DNA from: Vandiemenella viatica
Taxonomy: Eukaryota > Arthropoda > Insecta > Orthoptera > Morabidae
Direction of reading: 5' to 3'
Length of the DNA: 64,000 bases
Assembly (NCBI GenBank): GCA_031002005.1
Contig: CM061919.1
Span: forward strand, 176,249,121 to 176,313,120
Numbering within the stretch: the first letter of the stretch is position 1; the number at the start of each line of letters is the position of its first letter. The position numbers were made by a program, and so were the translations under genes. Under the pieces are notes generated by a model. That model worked only from the letters and a program-made list of their open reading frames with translations. It was not told where the DNA came from and made no database searches. Positions 1 through 11,300 of the stretch are shown here, piece by piece.

Positions 1-104
1 TGGAGTTTTACAATTTTAATCACGTGCATTCTACTGGAATTATTAAACTCTTCAGAATAAACGTTACATAAATATATCTGGATATTGTGGGCCATTTCCA
101 TAGG

Positions 105-443
105 ATCAATTTTATGAATAATTGTAACGCCAATGCAATTGAAATTGTTGTTTTATTTTCCGAAAATGCAACCAACATGTGTAATATATACTGCAGTTAC
201 AAACATAACTGATGCTAAAAGGCTGTACAATTATAAGCATATGTGACCAAAGAGAAATGTTAGTAAGCTTACATCTGTAACCCACAATTTTCATGTTTAA
301 ATTGTAAAATAGAACAAATGTAATTATATGTATAAATACCCACAGACAGAATCGCTGAAGATGCTTCGCAAATGAAGCGAAACGCGTTCGAAAAATAAAA
401 CAATTTCAGTTGCATTGGCGTTACAATTATTCATAAAATTGAT
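105..443. repeat. Inverted-repeat fragment of a Penelope-like element
   Basis: Two roughly 55-bp arms at about 105-160 and 390-443 are near-perfect reverse complements; each carries a stretch meaning 'aataaaaca...tttca(g/a)ttgcattggcgttac' when read outward. The right arm directly follows a hammerhead-like motif. Terminal regions of Penelope-like retroelements are known to carry hammerhead motifs and often occur as inverted partial copies, so this assignment is an inference from architecture. No reverse transcriptase is visible between the arms. Confidence 0.5.
351..392 (+). ncRNA. Hammerhead-ribozyme-like core
   Basis: CTGAAGA (355-361) fits the CUGANGA box. It is followed by a stem II hairpin (GCTTC 363-367, loop GCAAAT, GAAGC 374-378), then GAAA (379-382) and CGCGTT (383-388). 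The last part allows a minimal stem III and a GUU cleavage triplet. The order and spacing match minimal hammerheads reported in Penelope-like elements. Stem I is weak (TCG with CGA), so self-cleavage of the monomer is uncertain. Confidence 0.5.
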
Positions 444-446
444 GTT

Positions 447-1815
447 ACATAAATAACTTACAAATCGGAAAATAGGTTTTTTTTCTTTTTTCCCTCAATA
501 TTTGCTATCTGCAAATTTGTCAGGCAAGTCCAATATTTTTCTATAGTTGTTGCAGAAGTGTAAGCTTATACAATGTCCACAACAGGCACTCTCTTTCCTC
601 GTCATTTCATATGGTACACATTGCGTAACTTTTCTTTGAGGAATTTGTCGGCTCAGTGGTTTCGATGCGTGAGAGGTGATCGAGAGGATCCTAGTTTAAA
701 TCCAAGGGTAAGCTGGAATATCCAGTTCTCCTTAAACTACAGCTGTGGTCAGAGAAACTAGCGGGTGGGTGCAAGCGCGCTGTTGCCGCACTTGGGAACA
801 TTCTCGGGTGCCGCTATGTCTAACACAAGAAAATGGCAACGCTGAACGTCCTGTGTTGCCTAGTACGAGCGTCAACGCACAAACTATTACTACAAGCAAA
901 CAGGTGACTTTAAGTGTTAAATACACGGTTTGGCAACGGCGCATACGAAGGCGCCCGCCAACACGGCTGACCACAACTACATCCATCTAATAATGCCCAG
1001 TTAGATAGCTCCTTGACTTTTGTGAAATTGGGGAGAATGCAAAGGGACAGGTAGGGACTACGCAGTTCTCGAAGGAATCTTTTGTTTGTGAGATACCCGT
1101 GTCCAGTCCAATAAAAGGGAATTAGCAAAGGATATTCCAAATGGGATGATTGATTCAGTTCCTATCTTTGTCGATTATGGAAAGAGGCGAACAATGTAAA
1201 ACTCTTCCCATGATTTTCCAGACGACCCCAACGGGCTAAAATTGAGCTGGACTCTTATTAGTTATTATGGCAGTGACGCTGGGGTTTACTTGGAGTGTAT
1301 TACGCTAACTTGTTCTGACTGGCTTGAGCTTTTCATTGCTCGAGCATATAGTACACTAGCGGTTTACTTTCAGCGACAAGAAATCGACAACTGAGATTGC
1401 TGAAATGGAATGTGCTACATTTTTTATGTACATCCGACCAACGATCAAGACGTCGACGCCAGCGAACTCTACGAAACGTGAAGACGCCTTTACCGGTAAA
1501 GTGTTGTGTTCATCAACTAGCATCTCCTCATTGGGGCTCTGTGGTGGGTTTCACGCTCTTAGTTGACAAGGTGAACCTGGAAACTGGGCATAAACTGGAG
1601 AGCCCGGCAGCCTTAGGCAAGTCTCGATAATGCCCGAAGTTTCAATTACACTAGCTGCCACCACAACGCTGCTTGGCTATCCAGGATGTTTAAGATAAAT
1701 AACTGCATTTGATTTTATTAACACTTATGATGTCGAAAGCCAGTTGTCTATTGAGGAAGTAACTGCACACAAATACGAAGGTTAGAGAAATATGCGTCGT
1801 TCGTTTAGTCTTACA
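447..1815. other. Non-coding stretch, nothing firm
   Basis: Only short overlapping frames of fewer than 90 codons on both strands near 570-1140 and 1400-1630, with no recognisable domains. No transposon ends were recognised. Confidence 0.4.
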
Positions 1816-2274
1816 TAGGGGGCGTCCATTAATTACGTGAGGTGAAATAGGGGGGGGGGGAGGATCCAGCGAAATCTCACTAAGGGGACATCCATAAATT
1901 ACGTGAGTTGAAATAGGGGGGGGGGAGGGGTCCGGCGAAATCTCACCAGATCTCACCAGGGGGGAGGGGGGGGATCTACGGAAATCTCACGTGAGATTTT
2001 GCGAAAAATTTGGGGACAGTAGAGCCAAAAAAAGGGATACAATTTGCGCCAAAGTCGATTTTAGGAGGGTATTTCGTCAAAAAAAATTAGGGTGTGACCT
2101 AAAAAAAAAGGTCTACAAAAGTTTCCAGGGCGATTTGTAGGGGGGGTTCTCATGGACCAGATCTCACCAGAGGGGGGGGGGGGGTCCGGCCAGATCTCAC
2201 GAAATCTCACCAGGGGGGAGGGGGGGGTCCAGAAATCCGGAAAAACACCTTACGTAATTTGTGGATGCCCCCTA
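1816..2274. mobile_element. G-rich MITE with gggggcgtccattaattacgt termini
   Basis: The left end (tagggggcgtccattaatta) and the reverse complement of the right end (tagggggcatccacaaatta) form a terminal inverted repeat of about 25 bp flanked by TA. The inside is made of runs of G and repeated 'aaatctcac(g/c)' motifs and codes for nothing. A second family member lies at 23624-24041. The flanking TA/TTA could suit a PIF/Harbinger or Tc1-type element; the class is not settled. Confidence 0.65.
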
Positions 2275-2520
2275 AGGGGGAAGGGGGGTCGACGGAAATG
2301 TCACGTGAGGTTTTGAAATTCTTACAGGACAGTAGAACTAAAAAAGTTTACAAATTACGCGGAAATCGACTTGGGGGGGGGGGATATATGGACGCAAAAA
2401 CGGACTTTAGGGTGGTATAACGACCATCCGAAGCATGAGTGCTGAAAAAAAGGGTCTAAAAAAGCTACGAAGTCCATTGGCAGGAGGGGGGTGTATTTGC
2501 GAGAACCAGGTTACAACGTA
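2275..2520. repeat. Second G-rich unit of the same MITE family
   Basis: The sequence 'acggaaat(g/c)tcacgtgag(g/a)ttttg...acagtagaact/gcc aaaaa' at about 2292-2350 repeats the block at about 1977-2035 inside the neighbouring MITE. The element is therefore partly duplicated, or two copies are nested. Confidence 0.5.
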
Positions 2521-5129
2521 GGTAAGAATTTTTTTGACAGAAGATAAATAAACTGGATTAAAAAAAAAAAAAACTCGGGGAATGTTTACATGAAACGTAA
2601 CAAAAAACTGCAGACAGATAAATAAATAATAGTTATTGTTTTGGGAATTAGACTTTCCTTGGAAACTTTTTCATTAAAAAAATTTCGTCAATTTAGAAGT
2701 TCTTTGTGGAAGTAATTACAAATAGCACATAAACTGAGAGCGGAAATAAATATTCTAATGCCAAAAAGAAATGCGGTGTTCATTTCCTCACACCGAGCCT
2801 GCTTTAATCATTGTGTATTCTGTTTACCTCCAATTTTCTGCTATGGAAAGAGCAGCGAAAAAGATAAGTGCAGAGCAGGTTTTTACTATGTAGAAAGGTA
2901 TATTTTTTGTCACAATTTATGATATAGTTATCAGTATGCACTTTAAAAATTTGTCAGTAACCACTCACTTTATCCTAGTTCTATCATAATAATCGTGCAA
3001 ATCTGTTCAATTTATAGACTAAAAACTTTAAATAGTACGTACTTCATGTACTGCCAATGTGATGGTACTTTTACTAAATGGAAACATCGGTATCTGCATG
3101 ACCGCCGTGACTCACAGAAATTTTCCATCTTGGATACCGACATGTATCGGTACTCGTCCCTTCCTGTAACAGCTCGCCATCGGGGGCGAGGCGAAGTGGA
3201 GGGAGAAAAGGGATTGTTCCTTCAAATTCCTTGTCCCCAATTCTTTCCCGTGGAAGAGGAAAATGAGAAGGCGGCTGCCATTTGTGTCACGTGGCCGGAA
3301 GTATCCGATTTAATTGCCCGTTGTCCTAGTATTCATGACAATGGAAATTTCTCGGTGCGAAACCGGATCCAAAGGTGTTCGATATTGCTAACGTGTTTTC
3401 ACTTTTCTTATCTGATTGAGTATCCACTTGACTTGTCTCCAAACATTCCAACGGTGGAATAACTTATCATCCTCAGCACGGATTCCTCTAATCCGTTTAA
3501 TGTAGTTACCTTGAAATAAAGAGTGAGAGACGAAATCGATTTTCCATCACGACTGAGTTGCCACAGTCTGTATCAGTGGATATGTCAATCGTTTATATAG
3601 AAATGATAGTTCAACCATTTCCCGTGATAATAATTTAAATAACATTATTCTTCGAGGAGAAAATCCTCGATAATTCCGTACCATGACAAGATAAGTAGTT
3701 TAAAAAAATAATAATAATAAGATTTAACGCCAACGGGTAGGAAGGAACCTAATTCTGAAAAATTCTTGGTCTTTGCTTTGCTCTGTTGTTTTGTCGTTGC
3801 CAGAATTCTAAGAAGACTCTTTCAAAGGGCGGATAAATACGTAAATTATAGGGAGGGGGGGGGGGAGAGGAGGTTAAGTTAGACCCTATCCAAATCGTTT
3901 CGGTAGTTTTTGCGTGATGAGTGGACAAAGAATTCCCACGGAGAAGGACGTTTACAGATTTATATATGTAATGATTATTAACAGAGTGATTTCATTTCGA
4001 CTTAACTACACATTCATAAACTTTCATTTATTTCGTACGGCATAAGGATAGAAAAAATAATTATATTGGATTACAATAGATGAAATGAGACATGGCTGTT
4101 TCTAAAGATTCTATTGGATTACAATAGATGAAATGAGACATGGCTGTTTCTAAAGATTCATGTCGAGAGGTTTCAGACATTAAATTGCCTCTATGGTTGC
4201 TTCATGTAGCTATTGGATCGTTCCACTGAACCCCCTAACAGGGCATCCCAGGGTGATGTGGTGGTTAGTTTGCTGATGGTATTCATCAAGCAATATTTAG
4301 CGATTCATTCCAACATTCTGCTACTTAACTACAACGGCGCAAAGTGCAGATATCAAAAGATAAATATAACAGGTAAGTAAAACTACCAATGCCAGATCGA
4401 ATTCGAAACAACTACATAACGCACTAATACACTACAGTCCCCAGTGCTGCACGTCTTGAATTTAGTCCACTGAACAGCAAAATCTTGAATAAAATACAGA
4501 ATACTGAGATATCGATTTGTTGTGGACTAGGGTGTCACGCAACTCCTGGGTGCGTGACAGAGGCGTTGACGAACAGTCTCTTCCGGCTTATTTCGAAGCA
4601 GCTTAACATGATTTTTATCAGGAGATGGGCAGACTTCAAAGAAACACCTGTGTCACGATCTTCCACTTATTCCATGCTGAAGCGAGAGTTTCCCCCTCCC
4701 CCCGTTTCTTCCCCCGGGCGTATTATGGTACTGTCACTTGATGGGTTACCAACTTCAGACGCTGAAAGATGAACCACGTATATTTACAGTGCTGAAAGGT
4801 AACCATCCGGATGATGCTAACTGTCCGACGCATTAGAGCTTTGGTGTTCAGACATGAATGTAGTGCATCAATAGACCAGATATGTGAAGATAAAATATTC
4901 TCACCGCATCGGAACACCTATACAATTTCGTTCTGATATTTCAACTTCTAACTGAAGCTTCAAATTTGCAGTGTATTACTTTTGGAATCTTAATTGCTGT
5001 GGTTTTTTCCCCTCCTAAAAATAGTCTGGTAGTTTTTGTTTACTTTTGGCATGATAACTATTTACCCACAGTATTTAAGACTATTTACTCTTATATCTAG
5101 AGGAAAAATACAGATAAGAAGAAATAAAA
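2521..5129. other. AT-rich non-coding stretch
   Basis: No transposon ends or domain-bearing frames are visible apart from the tandem duplication near 4.1 kb. One anonymous frame of 155 codons (2995-3462, +, no ATG at its start) has no recognisable motif and is probably chance. Confidence 0.4.
4064..4159. repeat. Tandem duplication, 2 x 48 bp
   Basis: Two identical 48-bp units, each beginning tattggattacaatagatg, lie head to tail (4064-4111 and 4112-4159). Identity of the copies points to a recent duplication. Confidence 0.9.
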
Positions 5130-6112
5130 ACTATGATTAAGGATTCAGCAGATGAATTGCTAGGAGCAGCCAGAAAGAACTGGATTAGTGAAGATGTAAT
5201 TAAAATGGTGGATGAAAGGAAAAATAAGAATTCTAAAACTGAAGAAAGGAAAAAAAACAAGTCTCAGAAATACGTTCAACAGGGATACCAAGAAACCTAA
5301 AGAAAATTATCTCCAGGACAAGTGCAAGGAAGTAAAACAGCTTATCAGGAAATGCAATAATGAGAGAGCGTATAAGAACCATCAAAATGTTTTTCAGTGA
5401 AACTAGACAGAAAAATGGTGCAGTAAGAAATCCAAAGGTAGAAATTGTTTGCGACCAAAAAGATATTGCCAAGACATGGGGAGAATACCTATCAGTTTTA
5501 TATGGTGAACTTCGTCCATCAACACTAGAAATGGAAACAGATGTGGATGAAAATGAATTAGAAGACCATGTTTTGAGAGAAGAATTTGATGAAGCTTTAG
5601 AACTGCTGAAAGATAGGAAAACCCCAACGATAGATGTGATTCCAGCTGAACTTACAAAGGCATCAGAGAATAAATCAGGACTCATTGTACAGATCTTTTG
5701 TGACACACGAAATTCCTAGAAGACTATAGTAGTACCTATTTAAAAACCATATGAAAGACTTTCGAACACTAAGTTTGTTTTCTCACTCATCTAAAATATT
5801 AACATCAATAGTCCAACGTCGGATTATCTATACAGCCGTCGTAAACCTTGAGAAGGATTTTTACAAACGTCAACTGGAACAAGATGTTCTCAATCCTGAA
5901 AAGAATTGGACTCAAGCACAAAGATAGAAGAACAATATGGAAACTATATGCGTATGAAACTGCGGCAATCCGATTTGGAAAACACAAAGCGAAATCAAAG
6001 GTTAAAAAGGAAGTAAGGCAGGGTGGCGTTCTTTCCCTTGTCCTATTCAATGCGTACGTGCAAGAAGCATTGGAAGCTGCGAGAGATCAATTAAAGGCAA
6101 ACAAAAAAAAAA
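5130..6112 (+). pseudogene. RTE-like LINE fragment (endonuclease-RT linker and RT)
   Basis: Broken plus-strand frames resemble the polyprotein of RTE-like non-LTR retrotransposons. Around 5130-5400 is the charged linker (NWISEDVIKMVDERK). At 5570-5690 is the segment before the RT, EALELLKDRKTPTIDVIPAE, equivalent to the usual 'GKAPGxDGIPAEL'. At 5850-6080 is an RT palm portion containing NWNKMFSILKRIGL and VRQGGVLSLVLFNAY, where functional relatives read VRQGCPLSPLLF. Several frameshifts and stops, loss of the FADD box and an A-run at 6101-6119 make it a dead fragment. Related LINE copies occur at 15.6-19.8 kb and 22.7-24.5 kb. Confidence 0.8.
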
Positions 6113-7270
6113 AAAAAAAGGCGGGAATTTCCAATCATATTCCATTATTATTAGATAACTGTGAGTAATTGATTGAATATTGTTATTATTCTTAAATCAG
6201 TGCAGGCTTGGAGTTTTCTCGTGCTTGATGGCGAGCACTTACGCGAAGTTTCAGTCAGGAACAAACAACAGTTTGGAAAAACCATTCACAAGCCAGGTGA
6301 TCAATATTGGACGCACAATAGCAGATTTAAAGCGAACTGCTGAACGCATTTTAAGTCTGGACTTCTCTTTATTCTTTGGTCAATAGCTATCCGCCCTTTA
6401 AGATCAAATGTGGATTAGACGTACACAACATCCGTCTTACGATTACTTATGATTTACCTTAAAGCTAATTCATTAATTTAATTGCTGCCATTACTTGCAG
6501 CCTCTACATCTTTAGTATATGATGTACATAATGTAATTTCTGCACGGTTCTCAAGCTAGGTGATGATCAAACTTTTGTAGGAACTTGAAATTATTATCCA
6601 ATATTAAAACTATATTTAATACAGTTTTTAAATTAAAAACGTGAAACTTAGAAACAGACTAAAACGGCACAAAGTTGCATAAGTCCGGGGCAAATGAGAG
6701 CAATCTTATTACTTCCTATTTTTACTGTATTTTTCTACTCCGTAGTGTATGGTTTCGACTAATTACGGGCACAAAACTACCCGGGCTCGAAACCACGACT
6801 GCTGCATACTAGGCCCTCCACTGCCAGGCAAGGCTCTTCTTATTGCTAATTCAGCTAGTGGCGACTCTCTTATGACTGCCTTGCTACAAATATCAGGTTC
6901 GCTGCCGACCTTACCGCTCTGAAGCCGTATTTCTGGTTTCGTTGTCCAATATTTGCTGTTGCCTTAAACTTCCTTCCTCTATAAAATTGTAAAATAAGCG
7001 TTTGAGGAGAATCGGGCAGTGAGGAACCTGTACATGTTAAAATAGAAAGTTAGAGATTCAGTGGTTATGACTACATGAAGATGGCTGAAAAAAAAGAGTG
7101 TCAAAGAAAATGTGCTTTTTCAAATTGGGAGGAAAGAGTCCTCGAAGACGACAATGAGAAAGATTGATCAACCGAATAAGAGAAGTTTGTACAGCACGTA
7201 GGGTGAATTGGGCTGGGTGAAGAGTAGTATGCCCTGTGGAGGATTATGTTCCCTACAACTCAAGCAGGGG
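6113..7270. other. Non-coding stretch
   Basis: No supported gene. A faint tRNA-like match on the minus strand near 6775-6850 (tggtttcgagcccg) may be an old SINE head but is too diverged to assign. Confidence 0.35.
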
Positions 7271-7274
7271 CTGA

Positions 7275-7412
7275 AAAGAGCGATCTGGTGGCTCAGCGGT
7301 TGAGTCGTCTGACTGGATATCAAAAGGCCCCGGTTCGAACCCATGTCTCGACGCATATTAAACACCGCGCAAATCCGACCTTCGCGTGTCACAGCTTGCT
7401 GCGCAATGTGAA
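7275..7412 (+). mobile_element. tRNA-derived SINE head, interrupted by hAT copy A
   Basis: A tRNA-like pol III promoter is visible. The box A-like sequence tggctcagcggttgag (near 7288) is followed after about 35 bp by the box B sequence ggttcgaaccc (near 7333). The SINE body resumes after 8776 (ggacgctagaacgcgtccgt...), since the hAT element inserted with duplication of aatgtgaa. The tRNA-like part has no proper cloverleaf and is not a working tRNA gene. Confidence 0.6.
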
Positions 7413-8768
7413 TAAGGATTGCAATCCCGCAGTGTTTTCAATCCCGCGGGATCCTAGCGGGATTTGCGTCAATCCCGCGGGATCCGTCCGGGATTGGTAC
7501 AAACAGTTTTTTAACACATTTATTTAAAACAGTTACTTAAAACTTTAATAAATTAAATAATAATTAAATTAATAAATAATTTTTAATGTTAAATGATAAA
7601 AATTAACAGTTAACAATATTTTGATTGGCAAAATGACATTAAAGCATTCCATTTCACAAAGTGAAGTGAATATACTCAGTAAAGTGTAGACTTGGCTCAG
7701 AACAAGATCTCACAACTTTTTGTCACTGCACAAACACGAGACTTGGCCTTTTTTTTGCGTGATTCATTATTATATCTCCTGATTCCTTGATTGATATTAC
7801 AGTTGATTCAATGTTATTAAAAGAAACTATTCACCAACACGTAAACTGTCAAGTATTTCAGATTTACTTATGTGGCGTAACGACGTTTATAGAGTGGAAA
7901 TTATTATTTTTTAGTAAGAAAGGAGACTTTCTCGGCGAATGTTTGCAGTGAAGTCCTCATAGGTTGTATTTCCGGATTTCATTGCAGCACACGAAATTAC
8001 ACACGTGAGGAAGACGGCGGAGGCAGCCGTCGAAGTATGGTGTTCCTACAACACAATTCGTCGATACACCCGTGAAAATTGCATTATAACTTTTTTTACC
8101 TTTAGTCGAAATAATAACAAGGAGAAGAGGGATTAATTGAAAGCCTGAGCGGCACATGTAAACAGGTGGCTTTCGTCAAAGAAACGCATTGAGGCAGCGG
8201 CCAAAACAACAATAAGTCAAAGGATATACAATTTCCTTTTGATAGATGTTAAATAAATAGGTACGCGATCAACGAATAATCAAATTTTCAGCCGCAAATT
8301 AGGAAATTGTCACAATTCCTTTATTTGCAAAAACAGAAAATGGGAATAATGAAATCGTGAATAAAAAGCTGTAACCGTGTAGTTCAGATAACGTGTGCGA
8401 CACTTAAAAAATAATTATATAGTTAGAAAATCGTACTAAATACGCACCATAACTCAAATTACAGAAATGTGTACTGGAAACAAACGTAAGTTTTGATGAA
8501 TACATAAAAGTGTATTTATTTACTTACGAATGACGAAGGTTGACAAAAACAAACGCTTGTTCACACGAGTCAAATGCCAACTGGAAGGGTAAAGGCAAAC
8601 AGTGCAATACATCCGACAGAGACCGAGTGGGGCAGCGAGTCATGCAGACTGACACGCATTTCCGCCGGATTTTGCGGATTGCGGATCCGCTTAATTTTGT
8701 GCGGGATCCGCCAGACTGTCTAATGATGCGGGATTGCGGGATCCCGCTTTGTTGGATTGCAATCCCTA
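7413..8768 (+). mobile_element. Non-autonomous hAT element, copy A
   Basis: A perfect 8-bp target duplication, aatgtgaa (7405-7412 and 8769-8776), brackets a 1356-bp element. Its ends, taaggattgcaatcc and the complement of the right end tagggattgcaatcc, are terminal inverted repeats typical of hAT in size and insertion habit. Both ends also carry several overlapping palindromes of the type atcccgcgggatcc. The interior is AT-rich and has no transposase frame, so it is non-autonomous. Copy B of the same family lies in reverse orientation at 16014-19403. Copy A lacks about 213 bp that copy B has. Confidence 0.85.
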
Positions 8769-8776
8769 AATGTGAA

Positions 8777-9773
8777 GGACGCTAGAACGCGTCCGTGATT
8801 CGTGTTCCATGTTAAACTGTAGGTCCATTTTACCCGGTAGGATTACCTGGTTAGGTTAAGGTAGCCACGACAGAGGCCATTCACGGCGAATCGTAATTCG
8901 TCTCAATCCGGCGGCCGAACTCTTCGGGGATATCCCGGCCAATAATGACAGTAGAAAGACTATCATAGTGAGTGTAACTCGTATTCTAAACTGCTTTATT
9001 ATCACGACGAACTGAGTTATGGATCAACCAAATATGGTTGCAAAACATTGAGGTTATTTGCTACTCGTTACCTAAATGTAGGCCTACCAGTGAGATGGAT
9101 TGTCCGTGGATGTCTGACATCACACTCTGGTATACCATTCAAGAACTCTTGTTTGACACTAACAAGCATAAAATTAGAGTAAAATCGATTACAAACCAAC
9201 GACGAACATCAGGCAATTGTAAAAAACTGTTTTCCCATCCACGACGCTAGTGTGACTTTAAAATGCTTGCAACCGATATATCCAACTGCACTTTTGAAAT
9301 ACGGATCGTGTTACTAAGTACAAGTTTATTATAAACGTCTGAAGCGATTTCACAAATTTACTTGTCATTTTGTCACAAAACTTTACAATCATTTTAAAAA
9401 AAAACTGATAATTTTTGCAGCTGCTTGTCAAATTTTTGCTATGATGTTCATGAATTCTTAAACAGCAATCAGTCGAGATGGGAATAATAAGCAATTCCTA
9501 TCATTGCCTCCACGCTCTCCCTATATAACCCATACGATTTATTTTTTGTGGGGATTATATTAAAGATTCGCCGTTTAAGCCTCCTATACCATCCAACCTA
9601 CCAGAACTGCGAGCTGTCATCAATAGTGCTTTTGAACAGACTAATAGGCTCTTGCTGCACAAAGTGTGTCAAGAACTTGACTATCGACTTGATCTCTGTA
9701 AAATCAGTAAGGGGACACATATTGAGCACTTGTAATATGTTGGAAAAACTTTGAATTTCTTTTTATATGACTA
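8777..9773. other. SINE remainder then non-coding DNA
   Basis: About 8777-8960 continues the repeat interrupted by hAT copy A (GC-richer, with ggttaggttaaggtagcc). Nothing is recognised from 8960 to 9773. Confidence 0.4.
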
Positions 9774-11300
9774 CTAGCAGAGTTCCCGACGTTGCCCGGT
9801 ACGATCTAGATTGATTTGCACACACAGTGAATATTGAAGCGCATAAAAGAGGTAAGTTTTTGGGGATTCTACGATAACCGTGGAGCCGCAATTTGATGAT
9901 GGAATCCTATGTAATTCGATGAGTCAAATTGAAAGTAAAAAATAAATTTCGCTTAGTTCCGAGATATCGTATTTCAAAACTGACGTGGTTAGGTTGAAAT
10001 GCAGCCTGGACCAGAAGAAACATTTCGCCTTAGCCAAATTTAATAATAAATTCGTATGTAACTTGGTGAGACAAATCGAAAATAAAGTATAAATGTTTGT
10101 GATATCTCGCTTAGTTCTCAAGATATTGCATCACCAAACCACTATATCTACAAGGTGGAAATGCACTATAGGTGTTTTATTTTCTTCCTAGTGGTTGTTG
10201 TTAGGTTGAACTACAGCCTGGACCAGACGAAAAGTCACCAAAAGCACAAGGAACTATCACTGATTTTTGACATGTGAGATATCAAAAAATGTTATTCTTC
10301 ATTTTAGATTTTCTTCGCCGAGTTCTATAAGAATTCATCATCAGATTTTGATGCCACGATAATGATAGGACTGCCAGTTTTTTGCACTTGTGAATTAAAT
10401 TTCATGTCAGTCGTTCCATTTTTCTATAGGTATTTAAACGGCTAACCCCTGTGTAGCAGAAAAAAGATGGGGCTGGTTTGATTTATTCTTGCAATATCTT
10501 TAGCCATAATATCAGGAACATGTGTACTAAGTTTTGTCATAATAACCACAGCGACTCGTGCAGCAACAGAAACGATTTTTTTTTTCAGGAAATGTGGTAA
10601 AAAAAGAAATGGTCATCAATAATTTTTTTTAAAATAATACTATGTCAACAATAAAGGTTTTAAACAGTTAAATTTCATGTTCAAAGCCATCAGTTGTGAA
10701 TTACTTACGATTAACAGCGAGAATTTAAATCGCATCCAAACATCAGAGATTGTAGTTGTGCGGCCAGAGACCGTAATTTCAAAAAGCACCAAAATTCTTC
10801 ACTAAAGGTTTTAAACAGCTCACTTTCATGTTCAAACCCATCAAATATGCATTACTAAACACAGCCATTAAAATTTCACAACATCAGAGATTGCAGCAGT
10901 GCGGCCTCAGATAGTAACATCAAGAAACAAAGAAGATATCGAAAGATTTTTTCTATGTATTATTAAAATTAATTTAAATATTTTCCACTTTACGTAGTTT
11001 CCTCTTCGCAAGACTAAAAACAAAAATTTAAGAAAGTAAAAGTTACATGCGATAACATGACTATTATTTTTTTTTTACGATATATGACGTAAACACCGTA
11101 TTTCTTTTCTTTTTTTCAGGCTGTACGTTAATATTTTCATTTACCACTCCGGCGTTATGTTGCGTTGGAGCATAAGACATACCAAACACTTCAATTGAGA
11201 TTCTAATCTTTAAAACGGTGGAAACCCCATCGAAATCTGCTCTGTAGTTTCCGAGGTTTTATACCTCAAATATACCCGGTTTTCGTTTTATAGATATAGA
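9774..11300 (-). mobile_element. Non-autonomous Helitron
   Basis: Read on the minus strand, the element begins TCTATATCTATAAAACG and ends ...CCGGGCAACGTCGGGAACTCTGCTAG. It has the 5' TC and 3' CTAG ends of Helitrons, with a degenerate GC-rich hairpin just before the CTAG. It sits precisely between A and T, as Helitrons do, and has no target duplication. The 1527-bp interior contains internal duplications (about 10640-10780 and 10800-10920 share aaaggttttaaacag and catcagagattg). No Rep/helicase frame is present, so it is non-autonomous. Confidence 0.75.

Noticed and set aside
640..720. tRNA-like match (ggctcagtggtttcgatg ... agtttaaatcc)
   Set aside because: Boxes are too diverged and no SINE body follows.
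2995..3462. 155-codon plus-strand frame as a gene
   Set aside because: No ATG at the start, no domain, no splice-site context.
6775..6850. Possible SINE head on minus (tggtttcgagcccg)
   Set aside because: Box A is not convincing and no family body is visible.
7278..7345. Intact tRNA gene
   Set aside because: The A and B boxes are there, but acceptor and anticodon stems do not pair; it is a SINE head.
9774..11300. First read as a Penelope or RTE fragment because of the gttgcccgg motif
   Set aside because: TC and CTAG ends with A/T flanks and no target duplication fit a Helitron better.
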